The notes: generated from the sequence alone by a model not told the origin. Positions 18,309-27,495 are shown, counted from the stretch's first letter. The stretch is DNA of 64,000 bases from Sorangium cellulosum So0157-2 (GCF_000418325.1 NC_021658.1:3162001-3226000); one strand, 5' to 3'. Translations and numbers: made by a program.

Positions 18309-18601
18309 ACAGCCAAAATGCCTCCTCTGCACGATATCGACCCCTGGACGCGCGAGCCCGAGCGGCGAAGCTTTGCTTCTTCTCGCTCTCCCTCTCGCTC
18401 CTCATGACCGCTGCCTGCCGACGCTCCGAGCCGAGCCCCAGCAACCAGCCGCCAGCGCCGTCCGCCCACTCCGCGTCCCCGGTTGCTCCAGCCGAGCCAT
18501 GGGCGTCCCGCCCTCCTCGAGGGAAGCCGGCGGCGAGGACGCCGCCGCGGTCTACCGGAGCGTCGAACGGCGGCGCTGAACGGAGCATTCAGCTCAGGTG
18601 A
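18305..18601 (+). CDS. Small putative lipoprotein
   Basis: The 98-aa ORF starts with GTG at 18305, overlapping the stop of the STAND-WD40 gene (GTGA). It has basic residues, then a hydrophobic stretch (LCFFSLSLSLLMTAAC) that fits an export signal with a possible lipidated Cys, then a Pro/Ser/Ala-rich disordered tail. Its position suggests it is the third member of the CHAT/STAND operon and sits at the membrane. Its 3' end overlaps the convergent gene by 8 bp. It has no recognisable domain. Confidence 0.55.
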   Translation: MNSQNASSARYRPLDARARAAKLCFFSLSLSLLMTAACRRSEPSPSNQPPAPSAHSASPVAPAEPWASRPPRGKPAARTPPRSTGASNGGAERSIQLR

Positions 18602-19718
18602 ACTGAAAGCTCTCCACGGTCTCGCGGAACACCGCGCGCATGTCTGCGAGCGCCCGATCTCGCCGGGGGTTCGCCCTCGCGACGCAGCCAAACAGGGAGA
18701 CATGCGCCACGCGATCGCCAGCCTCCGCGCGGAAGACGCCGTTCGCGGAGAAGCCATCGATCGCCGGACCGCCAAGATCGAACGCGAACCCCGCGGCGTC
18801 CCCTGATAACACCGGAACATCCGCCATTCGGCGGCGGACCTCGCCCTCCTTGGACCCAGGGAGCGCCTCCACCCTGCTCACGATGCCGTCGCGCTCGGCG
18901 GCGACCTGCGCATCCTCGCCGTGAGACAGGGTGACCGAGAGCGTCGCCGCACAGGTATTGCCGCCGAGCTGCGCGAAGTGCTTGGCGGTCCGGAGGCCAG
19001 ACTCCTCGGTTTCCTCCGAGCGGAGGAACCAGGTCGCCGGGTACGCGAGCGAGAACCCCTCGTGATCGACGCGCTTCGGGTGGGAGAAATCCACGAAGTC
19101 GTCGAACGAGTCGGGCATGCTCCCTTTGGGATCGCTCCACCCGAACGAGGTCACGGTGATCGGGTTCTTGCCGCCGTCGATCGACAAGCACGCCACGCCC
19201 GTCAGCATCACGCGCGGGTTGAGGTCATGGTGCTTCTGGTACTCGGCCCCGGGAATGGGCGTGACGAGCGGGTACGCCCGGTCGATCCCGCACGGATAGC
19301 GGACCTCGCGCGCGGCGCCGCCCAGGGCCTCCTTCGCGGCGTCCCAGCGGCGGACCAGGAGGAGGTTCATCGCCATCGACGTCTGCATCTCGGGTCGCTG
19401 GACGAGCGTCGCCACATCGACATTCCCGCTCATGGACGCACCTCGGATCCGCTCGACCCGGCCCGGCGTGGGATCGGGCATGTCCAGAGGCGCCCGCGGA
19501 TCGGAGCGGAACCAGGCCGTGCACTCGCCGAGCGGGGTCTTGAAATCTGCGGAGAGGGCCCAGGATCCATCGGCCATCTGGCCATGGAGGCGAATCGCCA
19601 TGGCCGTCCAGGTCCCGTCCTCGCGCTTCAGGAAATAGGTCACATACTGGCCAGCTCTCCACGGCGGATGAACGGGCTGATGTTTCGAGCCGAGGCGCTT
19701 CTTGAGCCAGTCCAGCAT
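18594..19718 (-). CDS. Hypothetical protein, PsbP/Mog1-like C-terminal region
   Basis: The 374-aa protein has an ATG at 19718 behind a good RBS (GGAGGTG). The N-terminal part has YVTYFLKREDGTWTAMAIRL, a beta-rich pattern with conserved Trp and Cys. The C-terminal 150 residues (GFSLAYPATWF, then TLSVTLSHG and VSLFGCVARANP) resemble the PsbP/Mog1-like fold of small uncharacterised bacterial proteins. There is no signal peptide. The function is unknown, and it is convergent with the CHAT/STAND operon, so probably unrelated to it. Confidence 0.6.
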   Translation of the reverse strand: MLDWLKKRLGSKHQPVHPPWRAGQYVTYFLKREDGTWTAMAIRLHGQMADGSWALSADFKTPLGECTAWFRSDPRAPLDMPDPTPGRVERIRGASMSGNVDVATLVQRPEMQTSMAMNLLLVRRWDAAKEALGGAAREVRYPCGIDRAYPLVTPIPGAEYQKHHDLNPRVMLTGVACLSIDGGKNPITVTSFGWSDPKGSMPDSFDDFVDFSHPKRVDHEGFSLAYPATWFLRSEETEESGLRTAKHFAQLGGNTCAATLSVTLSHGEDAQVAAERDGIVSRVEALPGSKEGEVRRRMADVPVLSGDAAGFAFDLGGPAIDGFSANGVFRAEAGDRVAHVSLFGCVARANPRRDRALADMRAVFRETVESFQFT

Positions 19719-19886
19719 CGTTCACCTCCGATACGAGCGCCTCAGGGCTCTCGACGCGCAGCCGCACCACCACGTCACCCTACCGCGAGGGGCCATCGAA
19801 AGGAACAGGGGGCGTCGCCAGCCCGCCGAGGCGCCCGCGCGCTCCTCCCGCTCTGGGCTCCACCGCCGCGCGTGCGCCGAGAAATC

Positions 19887-21455
19887 ATGAATGGCTACGG
19901 CATCCTCGGAATGCCGCCGACCCACCGCATTGACCCCCCATCACGCCCCTGGCACCCTGCCGCCGATATGACCGCTGCCGCCCCCAGCACCCTCGAGCTC
20001 TTGCTCGCGGACGCCATCGAGCTCCGCCCCACCCTCGCGGCGGGCCTGCCCGAGCTCGCGGCGGGCAGCGCGCCGAAGCCGGAGAAGACCGCGCGGGCCG
20101 TGGACGCGCTCTCGCTCGAGATGCCCGACGCGGACCCCAACGATCTCGAGCTCCAGCGCTGGTCGGTGATCGCGCCCGAGGGCGCCCTGGGCGACCAGGC
20201 GCTCGAGGCGATCACTCCGCTCCTCCGGCTGCGCGAGGCGGAGCAAGGGGCGAAGATCGAACCCTACCGCGTCAAGCCCGGCATGGGCATGGCCGAGGCG
20301 CTCCGGTGGAAGAGCGAGGTGCTGCGCGACGAGCGCGTCCCCGAGGAGGAGAGGCCGCGGTACCTGCTCCTCCTCGGCGATCTCGACCAGATCTCCGCCG
20401 AGCTCCAGCACGTCCTCGCGAACGGCGCATTCGTCGGCCGCCTCCACGTCGCAAGCGCAGACGGCCGGCCGGATCTCGCCGGCTATGCCGCCTACGCGCA
20501 GAAGGTCGTGCGCTGGGCCGAAACCCCGACAGACCACGACCAGCCAGATGCCCTGTTCTACGTCGCGGAGGACGGCACCGCCGCGACCGAGCTGGGCCGC
20601 AGCCTGCTCGTCGATCCCTGCATCGCGATGGCGCAGAAGCCGGGCCGGCGGCGCTCCCCGGCCGCGAACGTTGTCGAGATCCCGAGCGCCGAGATCGCCG
20701 ACGACCTCCTCCGCGCGGGGAGCACCGCGAGGCCCTCCGTGCTCCTGTCCGTGAGCCACGGCCTCGGCCGGCCCAGCGCCGGGTGGGCCTCCGTCGAGCA
20801 GCAGCGCGCGCTCCAGGGGGCGCTGCTCGTGGGCGCATGCGGGGGCCCCGAGGCGCTGCTCACGGCGGAGAGGCTCCAGGGCGCCCCCTTCCTCCCGGGC
20901 GGCCTCTGGTTCTGCCTGGCCTGCTTCGGGGCCGGGACGCCCGAGCAGAGCGCGTTCTACCCCTGGCTCTCCCTCCTCGCGCGCGAGGGCGCCTATGCCG
21001 GCCAGGCCCGGCGCGTGCTGGCGAGCCTGCCCCGCGACGGCGAGCGCCCGTTCCTCGCCGCGCTGCCGCAGGCCGCGCTCCGCAACCCCGACGGGCCGCT
21101 CGCGGTGATCGGGCACCTGGATCTCGCCTGGACCTACAGCTTCGTCGACCCGGCCCGCGCGGCGCAGAGCCGCGCCTCCAGGATCTTCAGCAGCCTCCAG
21201 TCGACCGCACGCGGCAGCCGCGCCGGCGTGGCGCTCGACGCGCTGATGCGCTCGTACCGCGAGGCCAACGACGAGCTCATCGCCGGCTACCAGGCCGAAG
21301 AGGACGCGCGCGCGTGGAACCGGCCTTCCCCGGTCGAGCCCATCCACCGCAGCCGCGCATTCATGCTCCGCAACGACCTGCGCGGCTACGTGCTGCTCGG
21401 CGATCCGGCGGCGCGGCTGCCCCTGAAGGGCAGTGAGCCCCCCAACCATCCTTAG
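19887..21455 (+). CDS. Caspase-fold (clan CD) peptidase-like protein
   Basis: The 522-aa protein contains the two landmarks of clan CD peptidases. SVSHGLG gives a candidate catalytic His (H291), and GGLWFCLACFGAGTP gives a candidate Cys (C346), each at the end of a hydrophobic strand as in gingipain/CHAT/caspase folds. The N-terminal 270 residues are helical with no known domain. The start at 19887 is uncertain; an in-frame ATG at 19968 is equally plausible and neither has a strong RBS. It is the second caspase-fold gene within 8 kb. Whether it is an active protease is unproven. Confidence 0.6.
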   Translation: MNGYGILGMPPTHRIDPPSRPWHPAADMTAAAPSTLELLLADAIELRPTLAAGLPELAAGSAPKPEKTARAVDALSLEMPDADPNDLELQRWSVIAPEGALGDQALEAITPLLRLREAEQGAKIEPYRVKPGMGMAEALRWKSEVLRDERVPEEERPRYLLLLGDLDQISAELQHVLANGAFVGRLHVASADGRPDLAGYAAYAQKVVRWAETPTDHDQPDALFYVAEDGTAATELGRSLLVDPCIAMAQKPGRRRSPAANVVEIPSAEIADDLLRAGSTARPSVLLSVSHGLGRPSAGWASVEQQRALQGALLVGACGGPEALLTAERLQGAPFLPGGLWFCLACFGAGTPEQSAFYPWLSLLAREGAYAGQARRVLASLPRDGERPFLAALPQAALRNPDGPLAVIGHLDLAWTYSFVDPARAAQSRASRIFSSLQSTARGSRAGVALDALMRSYREANDELIAGYQAEEDARAWNRPSPVEPIHRSRAFMLRNDLRGYVLLGDPAARLPLKGSEPPNHP

Positions 21456-21682
21456 GCATTCAGGTCCGAGCCCGCCTTCGCAGCTGGCGAGCGACCCGGA
21501 CACCCCTGTTGCGGAGCGGACGAACAAGCTCTCAGCGTGAATCGATAAAGCGCCCAGGACGGTGCCTGTGCTCACGACATCTCACCGGCGGACGCCGTAG
21601 ACAACCGCGCGCCGTACAGGCATCGTCGTCGCTCTCGACACGGTGCGTCTGCAGCGTCGCACCGGCCGCCACGGAGGTGCCC

Positions 21683-22861
21683 ATGCGCGCTGACTTGGAC
21701 GCTTTTCCTGAGCCGCTCGCGGTGCTCGACGCGACCCTGCAGCTGCGAGAGGTCAACGCGGCATGGCGCGACGCCTTCGGGGCGGCGCCGGTCCTCGCGC
21801 CGCAGGCCGAGGCGGCGGCGCGCGCGGTGCTCGGAGGGGCGCAGCGCCGGATGGAGGTCGACGCGGGGGCGGAGAATGGATCGGGCCCGCAGCGCTGGAC
21901 GTTCCTGCGCTGCGCGAGGGCCGAGGGAGAGCCGCTCGTCTTCGTGCACGCGCGCGCGCAGGGCGGGGCGGCGCCGCGCCGCCGCGAGGAGGAGCTCGCC
22001 GAGGAGGTGGAGCTCCTGCGCAGCTTCATCGACCTCGCGCCGAGCCTCATGTTCATCAAGGACCGGCGCAGCCGCTACGTCATGGCGAACAGCGCGCTCG
22101 CGGACTGCTACGGCATGACCCCGGAGCAGGTCGTCCACGCGTCCCAGCTCGAGCTCACCGCGAGCGCGGAGGAGGCGGAAGGGTTCGCCAGCGTCGACCG
22201 GCAGGTCATCGACACACGGCAGCCGGCGATCATCGAGGAGAAAGAGACGCGGCCGAACGGCGAGGTGCACTGGTACGAGACCGTCAAGAAGCCGATCGTC
22301 CGCAGGAGCGGCGAGGTGCAGGTCGCCTGCTTCAGCGTGGATGTCACCGAGCGCCAGCGCGCCCAGGAGGCGCTCCAGCGCTCGGCGCGCGAGCTCCAGA
22401 CGATGGCCGCGGCGGCCCGGCGCGAGGCGGACGAGAAATCGGCGCTCGCCGCCGAGCTCGACCGGAGGCTCGCCGTCATCCAGGCGCAGCACCGGCAAAT
22501 CCTGGCGCTCTCCGCGCCCATCCTGGAGGTCGCCGACGGCATCGTCGGCGTGCCGCTCATCGGCGCCATGGACGAAGAGCGGACGGCCATGCTCACCGAG
22601 CGCCTGCTCGACGCCATCGCGACGCGGCACGTGCGCAGCGTCGTGCTCGATCTCTCGGCGCTCGAGGCGATGGACACGCGCACCGCCGACCGGCTCGTCG
22701 GCATCGTCCGCGCGATAGGCCTGCTCGGCGCGCGCGCCGCGATCACGGGGATCCAGCCCGCGGTCGCGCAGACGATGACCTCGCTGGGCATCGATCTCTC
22801 GAGCATGGTCACGACGCGCACCCCGAAGGACGCGATCCGCCTCTTCTCGACCACGAGCTGA
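21683..22861 (+). CDS. PAS-STAS protein, RsbR-like stressosome component
   Basis: The 392-aa protein has a degenerate PAS-like N-terminus, a second PAS domain (about 112-225, with LMFIKDRRSRYVMANSAL) ending in VTERQRAQEA, a coiled coil (about 225-270) and a STAS domain (about 275-388). The STAS part has VGVPLIGAMDEERT, LDLSALEAMDTRTAD and ITGIQPAVAQTM, typical of RsbR-type stressosome proteins; T332 and T334 occupy the usual phosphorylation site. Such proteins sense a signal by PAS and control anti-anti-sigma partner switching. RBS GGAGG precedes 21683. No sigma-factor or RsbT/S genes are adjacent. Confidence 0.88.
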   Translation: MRADLDAFPEPLAVLDATLQLREVNAAWRDAFGAAPVLAPQAEAAARAVLGGAQRRMEVDAGAENGSGPQRWTFLRCARAEGEPLVFVHARAQGGAAPRRREEELAEEVELLRSFIDLAPSLMFIKDRRSRYVMANSALADCYGMTPEQVVHASQLELTASAEEAEGFASVDRQVIDTRQPAIIEEKETRPNGEVHWYETVKKPIVRRSGEVQVACFSVDVTERQRAQEALQRSARELQTMAAAARREADEKSALAAELDRRLAVIQAQHRQILALSAPILEVADGIVGVPLIGAMDEERTAMLTERLLDAIATRHVRSVVLDLSALEAMDTRTADRLVGIVRAIGLLGARAAITGIQPAVAQTMTSLGIDLSSMVTTRTPKDAIRLFSTTS

Positions 22862-23199
22862 GCCCGCGAGCTCGGCGCGGCGCGCCCCCGATCGGCGCTT
22901 CGAGCTCCTTTGGGCGCGCCTGCGGGGAGCGTAGAGGCGCGCAGATGGGTTCGGGCTCCGACATTCGAGCGGGTTTCGTCGTGGGCGTGCCCTCGGTGTT
23001 GACAGTTGAGCCCGCCAGCTCGTAGCCTCGATCAGAAGCCGAGACTCGTGTGCTCGACGCTCGCGGCGACCCTCGGGTCATGACCCCTCTGGGCACGCCG
23101 CAGGCGCGGAGACACGAGCGCTCGGATCGAGGGGCCTGTGCCCCTCATCGGACCATCTCGACATACCCGCTCCGCGAAAGCCGAGAGTGGAGGTGCAAC
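22862..23199. other. Intergenic region
   Basis: No gene is supported here. A TTGACA at 22999-23004, followed 18 nt later by TAGCCT (23023-23028), could be a weak promoter for the small secreted protein, leaving a leader of about 170 nt. Confidence 0.35.
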
Positions 23200-23649
23200 A
23201 TGAAAAAGTCGTTGGTAAGGCTGGCGATCGTTGGTCTGCTGACTGGCGCGTGCTTCCTCGACGTGGAGCAGCGCGGCGCCGGGGTCGCGCACGCGAAGGC
23301 GCCTGCGGCGTCCGAGCGCAGGGGCGGCGGTTTTCAGGGCCGCTTCGGCTGGGACGCCTCCGGCACCATCGTCGGGCAGGGCAATTTCGTGGCGAATGGG
23401 ACCTTCACGTTCCACCGCAATGGGACGCTCACCGCCACGGAATCGGGGAATCTCGAGGGGGCGTACTTCTCCGATACCTTTACCGGTACATGGACCCTGG
23501 ACGAGGACGGCACGGGCACCTTCACCACGGTCGACTCGTCCGGCGGCGTCAGCGTCTTCGACTGGGTGCTGACGGCGCAGGGGCAGCGGGGGACAGCGAT
23601 CGCCAGGGACGCGGGGGACGTCACGCTGCTCAGGATGGAGCGACAGTAG
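23200..23649 (+). CDS. Small secreted beta-rich protein
   Basis: The 149-aa protein has a clear signal sequence (MKKSLVRLAIVGLLTGAC, with a possible lipobox or a later cleavage after AHA). The mature part is rich in Gly/Thr and alternating beta strands (GTIVGQGNFVANGTFTFHRNG, WTLDEDGTGTFTTVD), like a small beta-barrel or lipocalin-like fold. RBS GGAGGTG lies 5 nt upstream. No family is recognised; it stands alone between intergenic regions. Confidence 0.75.
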   Translation: MKKSLVRLAIVGLLTGACFLDVEQRGAGVAHAKAPAASERRGGGFQGRFGWDASGTIVGQGNFVANGTFTFHRNGTLTATESGNLEGAYFSDTFTGTWTLDEDGTGTFTTVDSSGGVSVFDWVLTAQGQRGTAIARDAGDVTLLRMERQ

Positions 23650-23711
23650 CCCTCTCGCTGCCTGTTTTTGCCATCGCCCGCGTGGCGCGCTGAACAGGCT
23701 GCCTGGCCCGG

Positions 23712-25187
23712 CTACCGCCCGGATTCCCCGTCGGCCGGCGCCGGCTGATTCCGCTCCAGCGCCTCGATGCGCCCGAGGAACGCGCGCCCCCTCACCGGAT
23801 CCGTCATGTAGACGAACGCCGCGAGCCCCTTGAGCTGCGCGAGCGTCTCCCCCTTGCCGGGCCTCCCCAGCTCCCGGTTGCGGATCGCCGCGCGCAGCTC
23901 GCGCACCCGCTCGCGCGGGACCCGCGCCGCAGGGGCCGCCTCGCCCGCGCCGTTGACGACGAGGCCCGTCACCTTCTGGCGGCTGCCCTTGCGCATCACC
24001 ACGGTCTTGCCCGGGTGCAGCCGGAAGCCCTCCGCGCTCAAGATCTCCCGGACGCCCCGGAGCAGCGCGCCCACCGGCGCACGCGGCCGCGCGGCGCCGG
24101 CGAGCCCGGGCGCATCGGGCGCATGGGGCGCGCGAAAAGAGAAGGTGAGATCGTCCGCATACCGCGTGTAACGGAACCCCAGCTTGCGCGCGAGCCCGGA
24201 CACGCGCCGGTCGAGCCGCAGGCAGATCGCGTTCGTGATCGCAGGAGAGGTGGGCGCGCCCTGCGGGAGCACGCGCGGGCCGGTGGCCACGTAGAGCGTC
24301 TGCCCGCGGAACTGCACGACCTCGCGCGGCGCCTCCGTCGCGAGCAGCGCGACGAGCGTCGCCGGACCCTCGGCCACCCCCGCCTTGCGGAGCAGGCCGC
24401 GCACGCGGCGCCACGTGATCGTCGGGAAGAAGTCCTTGATATCGATCTTGACGATCGTGTCGGCGCCGGCGTGCGCGGCCGCGTTCGTGACGATGGAGCG
24501 GCTCGCGAGGAAGCCGTGCGCCGCGGCGTGGACCGGGAGCTTCTCGAAGAGGTTGCGGAGCGCCCAGCGCTGCGCGCGCTTGAGCTCCCGCTTCGGGGAC
24601 GAGATGGCGCGCGCGCTGCCGTCGCGCTTCGGGATCAGCCAGCGCCGGTAATGCGTGCCGGCGTCGACCTCGCGGTGGTACGCGAGCCAGCGGAGCCGCG
24701 GGATCGTCAGCCCGAGCGCGCGCGCGAGCTCGCCCGCGGAAGGCAGGTCGGGCAGGCCGCGCGACCGCGCGCGCTCGGCGAGGCCCGGGACGTCGAAGGC
24801 GTCCGGCCCCTCGCGATCGCGGAAGTGCACGCCGGCGCCGAGGTGGTTGATGTGCGTGGCGAGGTAGGCCTGCCAGGCGAGGCGGCGCAGCGCGCGGCGC
24901 TCTCTTGCCTCGACCTTCTTGCGCTCCTTCCACTGGGCGCGCTCCCGGTCCGACATCGCCTTGGGATCGCCGGTCGCGACGGCGCCGCGCGCGACGAGCT
25001 CCGCGCTCACCCACGCGTCGATCCCGCCCGCCTCGGCGATCGCCTTCCAGCGGGCGACGCGCTCCTCGTGGGCGAGGCGGCGCTCCTCGGCGCTGCCGCG
25101 GGCCGCCGCGAAGGGCGCGGGCGGCGTCGCGAGGGGGAGAACGACGGGGGCTCGGGCAGGGACGGTCGCGTCGATCTTCGCGGTCAT
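23712..25187 (-). CDS. Retron reverse transcriptase, Mx162-like
   Basis: The 491-aa protein has the RT core at about residues 180-480: motif A VKIDIKDFFPTI, motif B LPQGAPTSPAITN, catalytic YADD at 343-346, and the retron-typical VTG triplet in KVTGLVVNG. The N-terminal extension of about 160 residues (charged, helical) and the total length match myxobacterial retron RTs such as that of msDNA-Mx162. The matching msr-msd region lies immediately upstream on the same strand. Retrons make branched msDNA and many act as anti-phage toxin-antitoxin-like systems. No effector gene is obvious next to it. Confidence 0.93.
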   Translation of the reverse strand: MTAKIDATVPARAPVVLPLATPPAPFAAARGSAEERRLAHEERVARWKAIAEAGGIDAWVSAELVARGAVATGDPKAMSDRERAQWKERKKVEARERRALRRLAWQAYLATHINHLGAGVHFRDREGPDAFDVPGLAERARSRGLPDLPSAGELARALGLTIPRLRWLAYHREVDAGTHYRRWLIPKRDGSARAISSPKRELKRAQRWALRNLFEKLPVHAAAHGFLASRSIVTNAAAHAGADTIVKIDIKDFFPTITWRRVRGLLRKAGVAEGPATLVALLATEAPREVVQFRGQTLYVATGPRVLPQGAPTSPAITNAICLRLDRRVSGLARKLGFRYTRYADDLTFSFRAPHAPDAPGLAGAARPRAPVGALLRGVREILSAEGFRLHPGKTVVMRKGSRQKVTGLVVNGAGEAAPAARVPRERVRELRAAIRNRELGRPGKGETLAQLKGLAAFVYMTDPVRGRAFLGRIEALERNQPAPADGESGR

Positions 25188-25280
25188 GTCTCGGTGGAAG
25201 CGCGGCTGTGAAGCACGATGGAAGCGGCCGGCGATCGAGCGCGGCGCGCGGCAGGATCGCCGGTCGCCGATCGCGGGTTC

Positions 25281-25555
25281 ATGTCGCCAAGAGAGGCCCC
25301 GAGCGCATCACCTTCTACCCATGGGGCACGGTAGCCTCACCGGTTCTCCGGCTAGACCAGCGCTACGGCGCCGGGAGAAACGGCGGTTGCGAGGTTGTCT
25401 CAGCTCTCCCGGCGCCGTAGCGCTGGTCTAGCCGAAGAGAACCAAGAACAGGCTACCTTGCGGAGAGTGACTGGCGGTTCCTCCAGAGCGGCGCGACGCC
25501 GCTCCTGCGCTCAAGGCGCGGAGGCTGGTGCGTTCAGAACCTCTCCTGGCAACAC
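25281..25555 (-). ncRNA. Retron msr-msd noncoding RNA region
   Basis: Read on the reverse strand, the order is a1 (25555-25521), msr (about 25520-25460), msd (about 25460-25325), a2 (25315-25281), then the RT. The a1 and a2 arms pair over 35 nt with 25 identities and six or so G-U pairs. The msr part has a perfect 8-bp hairpin with a 3-nt loop (25486-25504) and a smaller one beside it. The msd forms one long hairpin, with outer arms GGTAGCC/GGCTACC at 25331-25337 and 25451-25457 and an inner stem of more than 30 bp. A CAGC near the end of a1 is a candidate branch-G site. RNA ends are approximate. Confidence 0.88.
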
Positions 25556-25593
25556 GACGCAATCTGACGTTGGCTGAGACCTCCTTCCCCTCG

Positions 25594-27495
25594 TCACGCC
25601 GACGACGCCTCGGCGTCGACGAACCCCGACGACGTCAACGCATCCAGGCGCTTGAAATACGCGTCGCGCGCTTCGCCGTCCGTGTCAAACCAAATGCGCT
25701 GATGGCGAGGGTCCTCCTTGCCGCGCGTGCCCCACGACAGGTGCACGACACGGTCGTCCAGCGAGACACGGTAGACCACCTCCGCGCCCGAGGCCTCGCG
25801 GCGCACGTAGGTGCGCGTCTCGGCGCGGATGAGCGCCCGCCCCTCGGCCGTCGTTCGCTGGGCGTCCCGCGCGGCGCGGTCGCGGGCGTAGGCGACGCGG
25901 AGCGCGATCATGTGCTCGCACGGCCCCTCCCGGAGGCCGCTCCGGCGGAACGTGGGGCAGCTGCACCACGCGTCCGAGACGCGGCCCTCGAGATCCACCG
26001 TGAACCGGGGCGAGAAGCCGCGGTGCGCCTCCCGGTCCGCGACCTCGCCGTGGATCTCCGTCCCCTCGCCGGCGATCTCGTGCACCTTGGTCGGCCGCAC
26101 CGCGCCCGGCGCGGCGAGCAGGCGGTGGGCGGCGGCCTCGCGGGGCGAGCTGTAGCGGATCTCGCGCTCGTCGACCGGCTCGGCGAAGAGCTCGCGCGGG
26201 CGGTAGACGCGGCGCGCGACGTCGTAGAGCACGCGGCCGCGCAGGCACTCGAGCTGGAGCGCCGCGCGGGCGTCCTCGGCGCTCGCGCCGGCCGCGAGGG
26301 CCGCGAGCGGGAGCGGCCCGCGCTCGCGGAGCAGGGCGCGCTGCCTGCCGGCGAGCGCGTCGAGCGCGCCGCCGCCGCGCTCGCCGTCGCGGGGCATCAG
26401 GGCGTCGAACGAGGCGGCGCTGGCCCAGCTCGCGTCGGTCCAGCCCGTGAGCGCGACGGTCAGCGTCGCGCGGCCGAGATCGAGCACCCAGAAGACCGGC
26501 AGCCCGGGGCCCCGGAGCTCGGCGCGGGCGCTCCGCACGTGCGGCAGGAGGCGCGAGAGCGCGAGCAGCCGCTGCCGGCCGAACGTCCGGACCACGCGCG
26601 GCGGGCCCTCGTACGGCGGGCCGTGGCCCTCGAGGAGGATCTCCCACGGCTCGAGGATGAGGCGCGGCGGCTTGCCGGGGACGAGCTCGAAGCGCAGGCC
26701 GCGGGGCGGCTTCTTCGCCTTGCGCGTGCGGAGCACGAAGAGGGCGTTGTAGAGGTCGATCGGGGCGAGCTCGCACGAGACCGCGGGGAGCGTCGCCGCC
26801 GACTGCACCTGGAGGAAGCCGCGCAGCCACGTGGCCGGGACCTCGAGCGAGCGCTCGATCGGCGTGGGCGGCGCGGCCGGCGCGGCCGGCGCGGCGCCGC
26901 CCGGGGCGCGGGACGCGCCGGCGTCGAGCTCCACCTTCGTGTAGACGCGGAGGCGATCGATCTGCTCGACGATGCGCGGCGAGAGATCGACGAAGGCGGT
27001 GCCGTGGGCCGCCTCGCGGCCCTCGAAGAGATCGCTCGCGAAGGCGAGCCGGGCGTAGGCGCTCTCGTCGCGCGAGAAGACCTCGATCGCGACCTCGTCC
27101 GGGTGCACCGTGAGCACCGGATCGAGCGCGCCGGCGGCCTTGCGCGCGCCGGGGGAGCCGTCGCCCTGGCCCGCGGCGCCGCCGCCGAGGGCGCCCTCCA
27201 GGTACGCCTTCTGCGCCTCCCAGATCGCCGCGGTCGCCTTCTTGCCCTGCTTCATCAGGTAGGCGAGGTACGCGGTGCGATCGCGGCCCTTGTACCGGAG
27301 GTCGCTCTCCAGGAGCGTCGCCAGCGTGACCATCGCGTCGCGGAAGAGCGCCGCGTCGCGGACGGCGCCGCGCACGCCGACCGGGCCGCGGGCGCTGTCG
27401 AGGGAGAGGCGCACGCTCGAGTGGAGCGGGGCGGCGGCGAGCTCGCTCGGCGCGGCGTACCGGAGGTGGATCGGGCGGGCGAGGGCTGCGGTCAT
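25594..27495 (-). CDS. SWIM zinc-finger and WGR-domain protein
   Basis: The 633-aa protein carries a SWIM zinc finger near residues 500-535 (WCSCPTFRRSG, then PCEHMIAL, giving CxC...CxH). It ends in a WGR domain (YRVSLDDRVVHLSWGTRG). The N-terminal 400 residues are uncharacterised alpha/beta sequence. SWIM proteins of this size pair with WGR/HEAT proteins in loci resembling the E. coli yeh (MolR-related) cluster. The ATG at 27495 overlaps the stop of the upstream 2,262-aa gene (ATGA), so it is the last member of this reverse-strand operon. The retron begins about 40 bp after its stop. Confidence 0.85.
   Translation of the reverse strand: MTAALARPIHLRYAAPSELAAAPLHSSVRLSLDSARGPVGVRGAVRDAALFRDAMVTLATLLESDLRYKGRDRTAYLAYLMKQGKKATAAIWEAQKAYLEGALGGGAAGQGDGSPGARKAAGALDPVLTVHPDEVAIEVFSRDESAYARLAFASDLFEGREAAHGTAFVDLSPRIVEQIDRLRVYTKVELDAGASRAPGGAAPAAPAAPPTPIERSLEVPATWLRGFLQVQSAATLPAVSCELAPIDLYNALFVLRTRKAKKPPRGLRFELVPGKPPRLILEPWEILLEGHGPPYEGPPRVVRTFGRQRLLALSRLLPHVRSARAELRGPGLPVFWVLDLGRATLTVALTGWTDASWASAASFDALMPRDGERGGGALDALAGRQRALLRERGPLPLAALAAGASAEDARAALQLECLRGRVLYDVARRVYRPRELFAEPVDEREIRYSSPREAAAHRLLAAPGAVRPTKVHEIAGEGTEIHGEVADREAHRGFSPRFTVDLEGRVSDAWCSCPTFRRSGLREGPCEHMIALRVAYARDRAARDAQRTTAEGRALIRAETRTYVRREASGAEVVYRVSLDDRVVHLSWGTRGKEDPRHQRIWFDTDGEARDAYFKRLDALTSSGFVDAEASSA

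Noticed and set aside
15535..18579. Alternative-frame repetitive proteins across the WD40 array on both strands
   Set aside because: The repeats keep all frames open; only one frame encodes WD40 blades and joins the STAND domain.
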